Shown: positions 47,320-59,749 of the stretch, piece after piece
Numbering within the stretch: the stretch's first letter is position 1
How the letters are laid out: each line of letters opens with the position of its first letter
From: Schistocephalus solidus
Taxonomy: Eukaryota; Platyhelminthes; Cestoda; Diphyllobothriidea; Diphyllobothriidae
Reading direction: 5' to 3'
Assembly (NCBI GenBank): GCA_017591395.1
Contig: WEDG01006501.1
Coordinates: 16,468-80,467 of the forward strand
DNA: 64,000 nucleotides
Made by a program: the position numbers and the translations under genes
Notes under the pieces: generated by a model
Told to the model about the DNA's origin: nothing
The model's input: the letters and a program-made list of their open reading frames with translations, nothing else
The model's database searches: none

Positions 47320-47615
47320 TGACCCCTAAACAGGAACTTCGAACGGGAACCGCCTGCGCCGTATTCCGGAAAAAATAGGGTCAGGTCTGTGGTTATGGTT
47401 ACTATTACCTCTAGCAGTGGGATTTAGGTTAGGGTTAAGATTAGGCCTACAGTTTAGGTTTATTTTAGGGCTTATGTTAGACTTAGAATACAGGATTATT
47501 TTCCCTTCCTCGAATTATTCACAAGGCCACATTTAATAGTCGGGCTGGACTTTCCAATTCCCGTGTCCTGTTCAGGGGGCTTTATAAGTAATCCTTACCA
47601 AGGCAAGTTTAGAAT
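47320..47615 (+). repeat. Copy of telomere-like repeat family
   Basis: TTAGGTTAGGGTTAAGATTA in the opposite sense is followed by TTCACAAGGCCACATTTAAT, GGACTTTCCAATTCCCGTGT, CCTGTTCAGGGGGC and TTATAAGTAATCCTTACC, so the right end is intact and the internal tract is inverted relative to 29300. Confidence 0.65.
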
Positions 47616-48080
47616 AAGCATATGCGATTTTATTCACCTGGCTTTTCAGATTCTCGGGCGAAACCATCACCAGAGACAGGTGCAGATAAGATAGATGTAC
47701 GCGAAGGCAGTGCAGTTGCCATGCCGCCGGATACCTACCATAAGCAGTAGCTTGTGTGTTCGTTGTCAGTGGCTCATCGATTGCTTACCCATCCGTATCC
47801 GGGCACGCATTCACCGAAATTTCATCAATAGTTTATTAGTGTCGCGACGATTTTTCTTTCTATAAATGCTTCAGCCTCTGTTCACCACTGACTGGCGTGA
47901 GATTCGAGACCCCGCAGTTTAACGTCCGTTTTGTGAAGTCAGGAGTCCGCACTTGTGTGGTACTTGTATATATGATTCCAGCCTCGTCGACAGTTGTGCC
48001 CCAGTCTTTTCGTCGTATATAGTAGGTGTTCCCTGAACTCGCCTCCTGTTATCCTTCCTCAAATCTTCATACACACATAT
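47616..48080. other. Intron 4 segment, nothing recognised
   Basis: No coding or RNA gene; no clear repeat until the composite element begins near 48080. Confidence 0.4.
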
Positions 48081-48084
48081 ATGT

Positions 48085-48480
48085 ATATGGTGGATGGGCG
48101 TTCACCGATCGATGACGGAACTCACTCGTCCCGTTGTGTCTTGGGCCTCACACTCGAGCCCCAACAGCAGCCGCTCAGTGGCTAGGGAGAACGTCTGGCT
48201 GGCTGATGACGGTTAATAAGCCAGAAATTGCCATTCCTGTCTCCCTTGTTTTTGTCGGTTCCACCTTAACAACATATGCTTCACGTCGCTATGCGACCGC
48301 CTGCGAGAGCTATAGTCTGAGCTCCAGGGCACAACTGAACATACATATTCCTTAAGCAGATCGGTGAGCAACACACTATGACATATCATAGGTTTGGAGC
48401 ACCTGGGATTCGAACCCGCGACCTTTGGTAATTGAGTCGAACCCTCTACCATTGAGCCACGGGCTCGTTGTTTTTGTCGG

Positions 48481-48530
<50 letters not shown>
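48085..48530. mobile_element. Composite tRNA-derived repeat, scrambled copy, with (TA)n
   Basis: Tail (minus, 48095-48180), body (+, 48195-48280: CTGGCTGATGACGGTTAATA, AGAAATTGCCATTCCTGTCT), a diverged tail (+, 48285-48372) and a tRNA-like head (minus, 48470-48392: GCCCGTGGCTCAATGGTAGA, GTCGCGGGTTCGAATCCCAG) follow one another, then (TA)n 48482-48529. The head here is the best tRNA-like sequence of the window, but the anticodon arm does not fold cleanly and it is part of the repeat. Confidence 0.75.
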
Positions 48531-49612
<1,082 letters not shown>

Positions 49613-49879
49613 CGTTTTCTATGCGGTTTCTGGTATATGAACTCCAGAGAATAATCGGGGAAATTATTTCTGAAATTATTAAGTGCAAGACATGGAGTCA
49701 GGTGATTCGGACATGACTTTTTAGGGTCAGACCCGAAATTTCAATGAACATTTGGGTCGAAGACAATCAACCACTGTGGAATAACCACGTAATACCCATT
49801 CTACAAACAAGTATTACTACAAGTAGTATGAATCTTATATGGCAAAGACAGTATACCGTACTTCCGACATAGGTACTAG

Positions 49880-49975
49880 CTAAAAGCCCAAACACGTGTT
49901 TCGCCGATGTTTCTGCTGCTGCGTGACACAGTAACGTGGCGTTCGGCTCCTCAGTGGGTCCCCCAGCGTTCTCTA
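49880..49975 (-). ncRNA. Type I hammerhead ribozyme, unit 2 (core intact)
   Basis: Read on the minus strand: stem I 5' strand ending CCCA (49958-49955), CUGAGGA (49954-49948), stem II GCCGA (49947-49943), a 35-nt loop 2, UCGGC (49907-49903), GAAA (49902-49899), stem III as the palindrome ACACGUGU (49899-49892), H17 = U (49891), cleavage, then stem I UGGG (49890-49887), which pairs with CCCA. The closing pair of stem II is the conserved G10.1-C11.1, and A15.1-U16.1 is present. The loop of stem II is unusually long and stem III has no hairpin loop, so activity is more likely in dimeric transcripts. Confidence 0.75.
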
Positions 49976-50233
49976 TGCGGTTTCTGGTATATGGACTCCA
50001 GAGAATAATCGGGGAAATAATTTATGAAATAATTAAGTGCAGGACATGGAGTCAGGTGATTCTGACATGACATTTTAGGGTCAGACCCGAAATTTCAATA
50101 AACATTTGGGTCGAAGACAATCAACCACTGTGGAATAACCACGTAATACCCATTCTACAAACAAGTATTACTACAAGTAGTATGAATCTTATATGGCAAA
50201 GACAGTATACCGTACTTCCGACATAGGTACTAG

Positions 50234-50329
50234 CTAAAAGCCCAAACACGTGTTTCGCCGATGTTTCTGCTGCTGCGTGACACAGTAACGTGGCGTTCGG
50301 CTCCTCAGTGGGTCCCCCAGCGTTCTCTA
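50234..50329 (-). ncRNA. Type I hammerhead ribozyme, unit 3 (core intact)
   Basis: Identical to unit 2 in every core position: CUGAGGA (50308-50302), GCCGA (50301-50297), UCGGC (50261-50257), GAAA (50256-50253), ACACGUGU (50253-50246), H17 = U (50245) and stem I UGGG/CCCA. The predicted cut is between 50245 and 50244. Confidence 0.75.
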
Positions 50330-50596
50330 TGCGGTTTCTGGTATATGGACTCCAGAGAATAATCGGGGAAATAATTTATGAAATAATTAAGTGCAGGACA
50401 TGGAGTCAGGTGATTCGGACATGACTTTTTAGGGTCAGACCCGAAATTTCAATGAACATTTGGGTCGAAGACAATCAACCACTGTGGAATAACCACGTAA
50501 TGCCCATTCTACAAACAAGTAGTACTACAAGTAGTATGAATCTTATATGGTAAAGACGTTATACCGTACTTCCGACATAGATACTAGCTAAAAGCC

Positions 50597-50840
50597 GTCG
50601 GCGTCTAATGAACGTGTCGCAAATTTTGTGCCAGGTTTTCTTTAAAACGGTGCTGGTGCCATTTGTAAATGATCTTATTATTTCTAATTAAAATAAACAG
50701 TGTTAAATAGCAGTATCTAATGAGAAAAATGGACCATCCCGTGTACCTATGAGAAAATTCATGTGAATGGAGGAGAAACAAATGGTGGCTAAATTTCAAA
50801 AGCCTACAGATTTGCATAATTCATTTGCTCCAATTTCGAA
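50597..50840. other. Intron 4 segment right of the array
   Basis: Starts GTCGGCGTCTAATG, unrelated to the 354-bp unit. AT-rich, no gene. Confidence 0.5.
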
Positions 50841-50844
50841 CAAC

Positions 50845-51240
50845 TCGGTGGCCTCTGTGGGATTCGAACCCAAGACAGCAAGGTGAAATCTTCAGTACAG
50901 TTAATGATCTAGACACTTGAATTTCGAGGCCCCACTGGAAACCATGAGTTCAATCGCACCTGCTTTGATGGATTCGAATCCCACCGATGCCGCCGAGTTT
51001 TCCCGTTTTGGGTCAAATGAATATATAAACGTATATTTTACAGTGGAAGTACGTTCACCGTTCAGGTTACGTGACCTGCTCGTTCTATTGCGCCGTGAAA
51101 CTCACTTCAGAGCCCTCATTGGCAGTCACCAGCAATATAGGCACAGAAGGAGTACCTTCAAAGACAATCGACACTGTCGTCGTCAGCTGACCACACCCAA
51201 CCCCAGATCCACGGGACCTGGCATCTGGTACTGGACCTTA
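50845..51240. mobile_element. Diverged tRNA-derived composite repeat
   Basis: Minus strand 50935-50848 has tRNA-like ends (GGGGCCTCGAAATTCAAGTG and GGGTTCGAATCCCACAGAGG). A + strand B-box-like GATGGATTCGAATCCCACCG follows at 50965. Downstream, TACGTTCACCGTTCAGGTTA and CTCGTTCTATTGCGCCGTGA resemble the tail module in minus orientation, and a TATATAAACGTATAT remnant sits in the microsatellite slot. It is older than the copies at 43-48 kb. Confidence 0.55.
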
Positions 51241-52016
51241 TGAAAAAGAATCAATTTATAGGACCGCGTGGTGATTGAGTAAAAGGTATAGAACGCGATT
51301 AATACAGACAAGCATGCCTTGAACCAATAAATTCTTAGTTCCTCCTGGTGCCTTCGGGAGTTAGCTACAAAACGTATGCATGCAAATAGCACCCGTAAAA
51401 GATCTGACTGACGGTAAATTTGGCCGTTCGATCGAATTCTCATAGCTCCCCTAAAAAGCGTAGCAGGGCCAGCATGAAATTTGTACTGGCTTATTCACAT
51501 TTTACCATCAGTCTTGATCGTTCCTCAACTCTCAACGTGCCAATGAGACTCCCCTCCGCCCTTTGTGCCATCATTCCGTCAGTGTCGTCGAGTTTTTGTC
51601 GGGTGATTTGTCAACTTTTCATGGCCACAATCAGACCCACATGCGTTCCTCGCCTATTGGTGTACGAAAAAATTCCCGTCGAAAACCGGTTGCTTGAATA
51701 GTTTCTACGCTACCCCTACCTTGCTACAGCAAGCGAATGCCCAAGACTCAGTACAAAGGCTCTCTCATTTTCACGGGCAGCTGTTGTGGGCAAATCAACT
51801 GCTCTTTCGTGTCCTTCCCTGATTAAACTCTCCTCAGTTGTCTGCGTTTTCCTTGTACTTGCGCTTGGCCCCTTAGGCAGACGACTGCCACTGTTTGACG
51901 GCGTCGCGAATGCGGCCTCTCCCTCCTCCCCCCGCCCCCACCCATTCTTGACACTCCTCACTTGTGCTTGGGCGTATCTGTGTCGGGTGGCCAGTAGAGC
52001 CTGCAGGGAAAACTGA

Positions 52017-52049
<33 letters not shown>

Positions 52050-53788
52050 GTTGCCACCTCCTGCGCGCGAGAATTGACTTTGATCCAAATCTGCCTCCGT
52101 GATTGGTTCCGTGAGTGGCATGCACAACTGCGACTAGCCAGCTTGAGGGATAGCGGTTCACTTGAAACTGGTGTCATTTTGCATCTGTTATTTAGATTTA
52201 GCAATAGTTATTGAGACGGCGTCTTATAGGCCCCCGTAATATACTTCTTTAGACCTCGTTCAAAGTAGTTAGCTAGGCGTTGCTCGAGCAGACGTCCCAT
52301 TTGCAAAAAAAACACTGAAAGCCTGTTTTGTTTCGCCACCTTACTCAGGTTCGGAAATTAATACTATTTATTTGACGAAATATGACTATGAGGGTGCTAC
52401 TCTCCACCCTCTGTATGGAATTTAATTTGGTAGGGGCCATGCTCACAGCATTCTCATATTTAACACATCCAAAACTGAACTTCAAACATTTTAAGGGCTG
52501 TTAGTTTTTAGAAAATGATGCTATTCAGTACCTATGCTTTTTTAGGAAATCACATTTTCGAATATCGTTCTGAGAGAAAAATTCCCGTGTGTAGACTCTC
52601 CCCCCTCGCCCACGAATTACGGGAATAGCAACTTATACTTCAGCCTAATGCTCATTGGTCAGTTAAACCGGTCTTCAAACCAACTGAAATAGTCCTAAAA
52701 TGACCTGCAGTTCATTTATTCAAAACTCTGGCTTATTGCGAGTCTGCAGGTTTTTTTTGAGGTCCAGTAGTCAGTCTTTTAGGTAAAAAAGGTTCTATCT
52801 CACGGTTTTGGACTTAGTGGGCTTTTTGTATTGCTTATCTTTGGGTTTTCTTTCCGCCCCTGGTCTATCTCCTCAAATGCATCTCAAGATTGCTTCCATT
52901 CCACCACCGCGCTTTATGTGATTTTTTAAAGTAATCACTGGCAATCTTCGACTTACGCTTCGTGGTCGACCAGCGTTGCTTCACCTACTTCTTATTCTTC
53001 TTCCCTTTCCGACGTAGAAATTCGACCATTTATTTGCCAGCATATGCTGCCTAGCTGGCTTGCTCCTCACGCGGCCTCCTCGTTCTTTGTCACTTTTTGT
53101 TCGCTTTCCCTTTCACCACCTCCGGCGGTAAGCATATGCCCTCGTAGGTGCGTACTCCGGCGCCGGTACAATGGCCTCCGTTTCCGATAGCACTGACGGT
53201 CTCTGTGCTGACGTACCTGCCATGTCTGTCTAAATGCACATGTGCTGCTATAAATATTAGCATCTACATGCCCATACGTCTACCCACACACACTCTCTCT
53301 CTCTTTCTTTATCTGATGCCTTTTCCCCGAAATCTACACAGTTCTTCTGCGTGCATGCGCGCTCGCACGCTCAATTTAACTTTACTGGATTTCAGAAAGT
53401 AGCCGTGCTGCCTACTGTACGTTGCCTTCGCCAGCTCCTCCTGCTTACCACGACGTTGTACATTCACGCTCCCCCTGCCTTTCTTGTTTTTTTTGTGCTT
53501 GTCTTCTCTTTCATGTATGTGGATAGCAATTGGGAGGAAGCAGTATCATTTCCCTTGTCGCATTGCACAAGGTATCTAGTAAAATTGTACTGCAATATCA
53601 GTCATGAGCTACCAATGACTGGACTCGACGTTGCTCTCTACTCAGTCCCGGTATGCTGAGCTCTTAATCCCTCCTTCCTGGTAAAGTTCCGGGTCGGAGA
53701 CAGTTCCGTTTCAAGTACTGTCGCAACGACTGTCAACACAACTGCCTGGGAAGGTAACGGTGCCTTGTACCCGAATTGGGTTAAAATG
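51241..53788. other. Intron 4 segment, nothing recognised apart from (AAT)n
   Basis: An (AAT)n run lies at 52016-52048. Frames across it that look like poly-Leu or poly-Tyr are artefacts. The remaining sequence has no supported gene. Confidence 0.45.

Positions 53789-53881
<93 letters not shown>
53789..53881. repeat. (GA)n microsatellite, about 93 bp
   Basis: GA dinucleotides with one AA interruption. Apparent Arg-Glu or Leu-Ser repeat proteins on the two strands are translations of it. Confidence 0.97.
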
Positions 53882-53884
<3 letters not shown>

Positions 53885-56354
53885 AGCTTTCGAAGTATCC
53901 CTTCCACACCCGTGATGTTCCACTGGCGACACGAGTTTGGAGATTGACATGGGCGCGGGGGCTAAACCGACACAACATCCCGGTACAGACGTACCACACG
54001 CGCTTATTCCTCACCCCATTCAAACCAGACTTTCTTGCCTGCGGTCTGACATTGTGAAAGTTGTCACAGTAAGAAGGACTAGAGATTGGATTGGGTGCAG
54101 CGGCCGACATGCTGCCACCTGCATGTCTCCACATATGCTATGCGTTGCCTGTCATTAAAGATGCTGGCGACCTTTATCGCACAACTTTTGTACGAATCAT
54201 GTGTGCAAAATGCTTACCTGCATGTATTTGGGGGTACTGAAACGTGATCCTGTTATCTTACCTGTCCGTGAACGAATAGCGCAACACTTCATCCACGGAC
54301 CGTGGCACTTTGCGCATAGTCGCGCACACACGCACACAGCAACTCACTGTGATGCTCACCGAAGACTATTTTTAACTGAAAGCGGAGAGAGCTAGCAGCG
54401 GTTAGAAAGAATTTCTCGACATCGAGCTCACTACCCATTTCCCCACACCTGTCATGTTCCATTGAGGGGCCTGAGTAATGACTAGTGTAGATCAGTTTGT
54501 GCGCATTTTTTAGTCGGCCATTCCCCTTCCCCCGCCACTCGCGTGCCCGTTTTCCAGACTTCACTCAACCCAGCTTTCACTTTGATGAATGTCCATATGA
54601 TATAAGAAGGGACGGGGGGTGTCATCGTAACCTGGATTTCGGTCAGAAGGACAAGCTTCCAATTCACAACTTCTAAGATGCTGTGATGGCTCGCAGCGCG
54701 TCCGTTGTCCTTTTGTGATGCAAGGCCAGCCAGGGTCAATGTCACTATCTTCGCCGTCTTCCCACCGTGGAAGTGAAGACTCAGGAGCTAGTGAGGCATT
54801 TCATTCTGACATGCAGGTTTAAATCTACCACGAGCTAGATTTCACTCCCTTTTATCATATGCACCCAAGTTTTGTCCTGACGTCCAGCGCCGCCCATTCG
54901 GGGTGGCTAACGCAGACATCAGAGCTAAGGTTTAAGCTCAGTTGAGTTTATTACTTGTTATCTCTCCTCGCCCCTGTAGATTTTATCTTTCAAAAATCAT
55001 GTTACTGTGAGGATTCACCGTTTGGGCCAGAAGCCTCTATCGCGGCATCTTTTTTTTAATATCCCCCGTGCGCTAGGTCGTTACTCTAGTTTTAGTAAGG
55101 ACAGCATTGGTGGGCTATCCGTTAACCACGCGGTTGTCCATGCGCAGACCACACAACCCCATCTTTGTTTATTATTGACCTTATTTTAATGCCCCTTTAC
55201 TAAATGACCTATTTTTTTGCCTTCATCTTGGTTCGAACTGTCTCAACGAACGTCGTCACTGTCAGATGCAGCTGTTAGCATCTCTCCTGATACTATTGAA
55301 TCGGCTTTATTTGGCTTTTTGGTTCAGCTACATTCTGTCCGTCCAGGAGAACATGCAGTTAAGCACCGCATATTGTTACACATTTACACTACCCACAAAA
55401 GGTCAACTGGGCATCGCTCATGTTCTATTAAATCATATACTAAACAGGCTCAGCTTGCAGAAGTCTCTATCGTTTCCTTCTTTCTACTACTCCTCCTGCT
55501 TACAACGATAGCAGCCCTGGCTATGGCAGTAGCATCTCCAGCGGCCACTAGTCCACGTCTCTACTGTATAAGCATCCATACCTATCGGAAAAGGAATGAT
55601 TCAGGAGGGTACCATTTCCTCACCCAGGATTGAGTGAACCTCAACTCTACGAAAAAATATTACAGCATCCTTTGTCAATTAGCTGGCACGTCTACTTCCT
55701 TTTATTTCTTCCCTCGAAGCTGCCGATAACCCGACCGTAATTTCCGCTATCCTTTATGATGGAGGGACGCACTTTCATGTGCCGAAAAGTACCGCGGAGA
55801 GCAGTCGGTCGACTATTAAAACCCTTTTTTCTGCTGACCACAGTTGCTTTTGGGAAACCGAATGGGACGTGAAGAGCAAGTACCGCCATCTCGATACCAA
55901 TAACCAGGTTGTGGTGGCCCTCCTTAAGGTGTATGTTTAGGAGGGAATGGTTCGTGCTTAGACATCGAGTGGCCGTAGCAGGATACGGGCAGACGTCAGG
56001 CACAAAATTGCCCGAAGTTGACTGGCGTGGCGTGGCTGTATCCAAATGAAAGGCTAGCACACAAACCCTGACATCTCTGGGTGCATGTGTATCGCCAAAA
56101 GACGGCCTACCCCTACTTTTTGCACACACGTTGGTTCTCAGGCAAAACACTGTTCCTCCACGATTCTAGTCCTTGACCCGCGTACAGTGATCAGCCCTGC
56201 TGGATGAGTCGAAATAAGCCTTTACTTCATGCGATTTATGCCAGGCAGATGCAAAGTAGGTTTAGCTCAGCATGACTCCTTCTTTTCACCCCCTAGCACA
56301 GTCTCCGGAAGAACGCATGAGCCGTTGACTAGAATAGAAGCAAAAATGAAATGA
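53882..56354. other. Intron 4 segment, unassigned
   Basis: Open frames of 138 codons (+, 55217-55633) and 152 codons (-, 56150-55692) are the longest. Neither shows a domain that I know and they lack a common frame with anything nearby. No RNA gene is visible. Confidence 0.35.
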
Positions 56355-56530
56355 ACATGGGAATAGGTATCTACCCCCCCCCCTCCGCATTACGCGTGGC
56401 CTTGCGCTAGATTCATGTGTCCTACTCCTACCCTTTAACTCACCCGTTACCACGGCCCCAAACCTAACCCCCTTGGAATGTAGCGCAAGGCCATCTGTTA
56501 TACTGGGGTTACCTACTGCCGCGTGCAATC
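56355..56530. repeat. Fragment of telomere-like repeat family
   Basis: GGGAATAGGTATCTACC, GCGTGGCCTTGCGCTAGATT, CTCCTACCCTTTAACTCACC, CCTTGGAATGTAGCGCAAGG and GGTTACCTACTGCCGCGTGC are in family order with a shortened internal tract. Confidence 0.65.
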
Positions 56531-56805
56531 AAAATTCTGCTCACAATGGACTAAAATACTGATTGTTGTTCACTTTTATGTAACTTCGACCATGTATCCG
56601 GCATAAAATGCCAGCAAGGCCCGTTTCTTGTAGACTTGCTATCTCAGGTAATTTTAACTGAAATTCTGAAATGTGAATTGGAGGAGGAGGAGGAGAGTTC
56701 ACTGCAGCCAACGGCTATCCACGATTCATTGAACGGAATCGAATGCCACCGAGAACGCGGAACGAAGATAGTTGTCAGCCAAAGTCATGACGGAGTATTC
56801 CGTAC

Positions 56806-57333
56806 ATGAAAGAGATCCCCGAAACCGTAGCTAGATCCCTTGCGCCTTTCGGCATAGGAGTTGTCTACAGGCCTACCTCAACAATTCGCCAGCACGTGCT
56901 GCGGCCCAAAGACCCCAGTCCTAATCGGGAGAAGTCAGCCGTTGTCTACCGACTTCAGTGCAGCTGCGGGATATGCAACTATGTTGGAGAAACAGGGCGA
57001 CAGCTACAAACGCTAATTCACGAGCATCAGTTGGCCGTACGAAGGTTAGACTCAAAGTCAGAGGCGGCAACCCATGCTGTGCAGACGGGGCACGTCTTTA
57101 ACTTTGACGCCGCTAAAATGGTGGGCCTGGTAAAGGAAGCCTGGATGTCTACTGACTGCTCAGTAAACCGCCACATTAATCTGCCGGCCCACTATCTGGT
57201 GTTCAGAACGTTCCTGTCAGGAGACCTTTACAGCATGGAACATCCGGGGCTGCCAACTATCTCCGCAGCCAACACGGATGGGGGTAGACCACGACACAGT
57301 GAAACCCGGCTGATGTGGCATCAGCAGTTGTGA
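56806..57333 (+). pseudogene. Penelope-like element 3: C-terminal linker and GIY-YIG endonuclease
   Basis: An open frame of 175 codons encodes the region after the RT of a Penelope-like element. VYRPTSTIRQHVLRPKD is the typical linker before the endonuclease. SAVVYRLQCSCGICNYVGET plus GRQLQTLIHEHQLAVRR is a GIY-YIG nuclease core (V-Y-x-I-x-C...Y-x-G-x-T-x-R...R/H-x-x-x), with the Penelope-type cysteine pair between the two halves. AATHAVQTGHVFNFDAAKMV matches the A-x-H-x-x-x-x-G-H-x-F-D segment. No RT is found upstream, so the copy is 5'-truncated, as is usual for such elements. The frame is intact, suggesting a comparatively young insertion in intron 4. Confidence 0.9.
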
Positions 57334-57499
57334 CGACGACAGGGGGGAACCAAGCCGTAGTGGGACGCCGCGGCAGAACAGGCGATCGGCGGGAGTGACG
57401 ACACTGGCGACACAAGGGGGACACAGCGCACAGCCAGTGTTGACAGGCCAGGATCAATGAGAACAGTGACATATAATGGGAAGTGCGAGCATGACTCTC

Positions 57500-57545
57500 C
57501 AGTCTCTGAAGATGGGTAGACGAAGCAACTACTCGAAACGTCAGA
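57500..57545 (+). other. Hammerhead-like motif at the 3' end of Penelope element 3
   Basis: CTGAAGA (57506-57512) and CGAAACGTC (57534-57542) flank a hairpin GGGTAG/CTACTC (57514-57519 with 57529-57534) with loop ACGAAGCAA. This is the conserved box-hairpin-GAAA order that hammerheads of Penelope terminal repeats have, except for an extra U after the first box. It sits about 170 bp after the endonuclease stop, where such repeats are expected. Stem III and a cleavage site are not obvious. Confidence 0.55.
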
Positions 57546-57599
57546 CAACCAATATACCTCTCCCCGTGAACGCTCCTTCTTTTTCTAACTTACATCTTC

Positions 57600-58080
57600 T
57601 TTAAATTTTATGCTAAAAGACAGGGTATCTTTCGATTAAAAAGAAACAAGCTTTTCAATTTCGCAATAATTTTGAACCCGACCTGCCTTGACATTTGCAT
57701 TTATGGTTCCCAAATTACATGCTGTATACGGCCCGCCTAAGGAAAATCATACACTTTCTACAAGGTGAGCAAGACGTCACCTAGTGCTCATAAAACATTG
57801 CATTGGATGTGGACCATGTTGTATACCTTATAAGCAGCATTAATAATGTTTTATGGATGGATATTTTACGGTCTTCAGAAATCGCGTAATTTTAAACCTT
57901 TTTAAAGGCAAAAAATGCCCAATCTTCAAGTATAAAGTGTGAAGACGTAATCTGCTACCAAATGGGTACCAGAAAGAATATTTTTGTGCATGTTTTCTAT
58001 TAAATATATTTGAATTTATAAAGACACCGAAATCCAATGATAAAAAGTCATACGACTCAAGTAGTCAGGTTTAAAGGGCG
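57600..58080 (+). repeat. Diverged copy of AT-rich dispersed repeat
   Basis: TTTCGCAATAATTTTGAACC, ATGGGTACCAGAAAGAATAT, TGCATGTTTTCTATTAAATA and AAGACACCGAAATCCAATGA correspond to blocks at 11110-11620 (inverted) and 23650-23790. Confidence 0.6.
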
Positions 58081-59618
58081 TAGGTTTTTGCCGTCGGTCA
58101 GTGATCTTTTCGAAATGAAAAAAATATTTCAAAAGTTCCGTCAACATTTAATGAGATGTCAAATCTACTGTACTCATTTCCTATGAAAATCCAGAGGCTC
58201 GATGGTCGAACGTATTAAATATTTTGAACTAGGAAAGTTCATAAATTCTCGTATCCCTTGAAGGTTGAGACTTCCTAGGTGTACGTTGTATGGCAGGGAT
58301 ACCGTCAAACATTAGTGAAATTGGAATGACCGTTGTTTGTATATTTTGCCCACAACTATTGAAGTTGAAACCCTTCGTTTTCGTTATCTCAGCAAAGCAT
58401 TGCATCCTTTGATCATTTCCACCGAAGGCTATGGTTATAAGTAAATACTTATGTATGCTGTTGTATATTTGTGGGATATATATTTGAGGATGGAGGACGA
58501 GCGACTACCCAAACGACTGTACTATGGAGATGTCACCACGGGTTCCCGTCGACGAGGGGGTCAAATGCGACGATGCAAGGACACTGCGAAGGCGGGTACA
58601 CATCACAGATCTCCTACATGATCAGCGATTGCGTTCACTCGTACCATCTTTATCAAATTATCCAAAAACCAACGTGTCCTGCAATCTCGACTCCATACCC
58701 TTGCATTGTTGGCTGGACGTTTTCTTGTTGCATCCAATCTAACGGCGTCATCACTTATCCTTGTAACTTTTGGAAGTCCCGAGCCAGATTCCTTGTAGAA
58801 TATCTCTAGAGTCGTGAATCATGTGTCCTGTCTGACCTTGACTAGGAACTGTATTATCATTAGTTTAGTGGTGATTTTCGCTTCAGTGATAGTGCTTAAA
58901 CGGTGGGCGGATTGACACAGTAACCTTCATTCTTTGCGCGGTGAACTTTTTATTCTGTAACTGTTTCATCCGCTTTAAAACAGGACCTCGGGTGGGGTTC
59001 CTGTCAGTACATGATTGGAACAGCAAATTATCGGTTGATTTTGGGGCATGACCGGTGAGCGGCAGACTTGTGCTTTTTTTCGTTTGAGGGCATATTTTTT
59101 CTCGGACGGGTTTTCCCCCCTTGGCTCTGCGCCCCTTTCCCACCCCCAGCGCTGGGCGCTAAATTGCGCGTTCACTTGCGCAGTGGCTTTTCTTGATCAG
59201 TAACTCGCCGAACCATCCAAGCGTTAAGAGTTGAACTTCCGAGCCTTTGGTCTATCCTCTTGAAGCCTGGATGTGCTCCTCCCGCTCTGCAAGCTTTTTG
59301 CCACATTTAAGCCTTTGTGGTTATAAGCGTGCACATTGAGATGGAGTCACCTCTGCAAGAAGAGCATCAAAGGAGGGAAGCGTACCTCTTGTTCTAATTT
59401 CCTGACCGCCGCCTGGAGAGTTTGCATATGTACGCACAACTTTGTCCGCGTTTAGTCTGCTTTGTAGCCCCCTTCAGCCAAATCACCCCCCCCCCCGCGC
59501 TGACACCCCAAACCCCTGTGACCTCAGTCACTTTGGGATTGTGTCTATAAGGTGCTCGGTTTTCAAACAGGCAAACGTGTGATAACCAGTAAAATTTCCC
59601 CTCGCCCTGTTCTTGCAG
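58081..59618. other. End of intron 4, nothing recognised
   Basis: Open frames near 58471-58809 have no family resemblance. A C-run lies at 59486-59497. The intron ends with the polypyrimidine-rich acceptor CCCTGTTCTTGCAG at 59618. Confidence 0.5.
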
Positions 59619-59749
59619 ATTCCATCAGTCAGGCGACCACGCGTCTGGAGCGTTCATTCAACTTTCCAGGTGTTAACAAAAATCTGCACATTTATCTGTC
59701 CGAGGCGATTACCTACGTGCAACAGAAGTACTCTCAAGTCAAGACGCAG
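59619..59749 (+). CDS. GPC: Glypican exon 5 (RLE...FN block)
   Basis: The acceptor is CTTGCAG. With the single base from exon 4 the first codon is GAT, giving LIDSISQATTRLERSFNFPG, the equivalent of F-I-D-A-M-L-x-V-A-E-R-L-E-G-P-F-N in vertebrate glypicans 4/6. Next comes NKNLHIYLSEAITYVQQKYS, the equivalent of D-V-K-I-S-D-A-I-M-N-M-Q-x-x-S, and QVKTQ at the position of Q-V-S-x-K. The exon ends in phase 0 at GTAAGA. This brings the assembled protein to 396 residues; family members are usually around 550, so the C-terminal lobe with the C-W-N-G motif, the Ser-Gly attachment sites and the GPI signal is still to come. Confidence 0.93.

Noticed and set aside
48392..48470. Possible genuine tRNA gene (minus strand)
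   Set aside because: A- and B-box regions look good, but the anticodon arm does not form a clean 5-bp stem with a 7-nt loop, and the sequence is the head of a repeat found elsewhere in the window.
53638..54134. Leu-Ser and Arg-Glu repeat open frames
   Set aside because: Translations of the (GA)n microsatellite.
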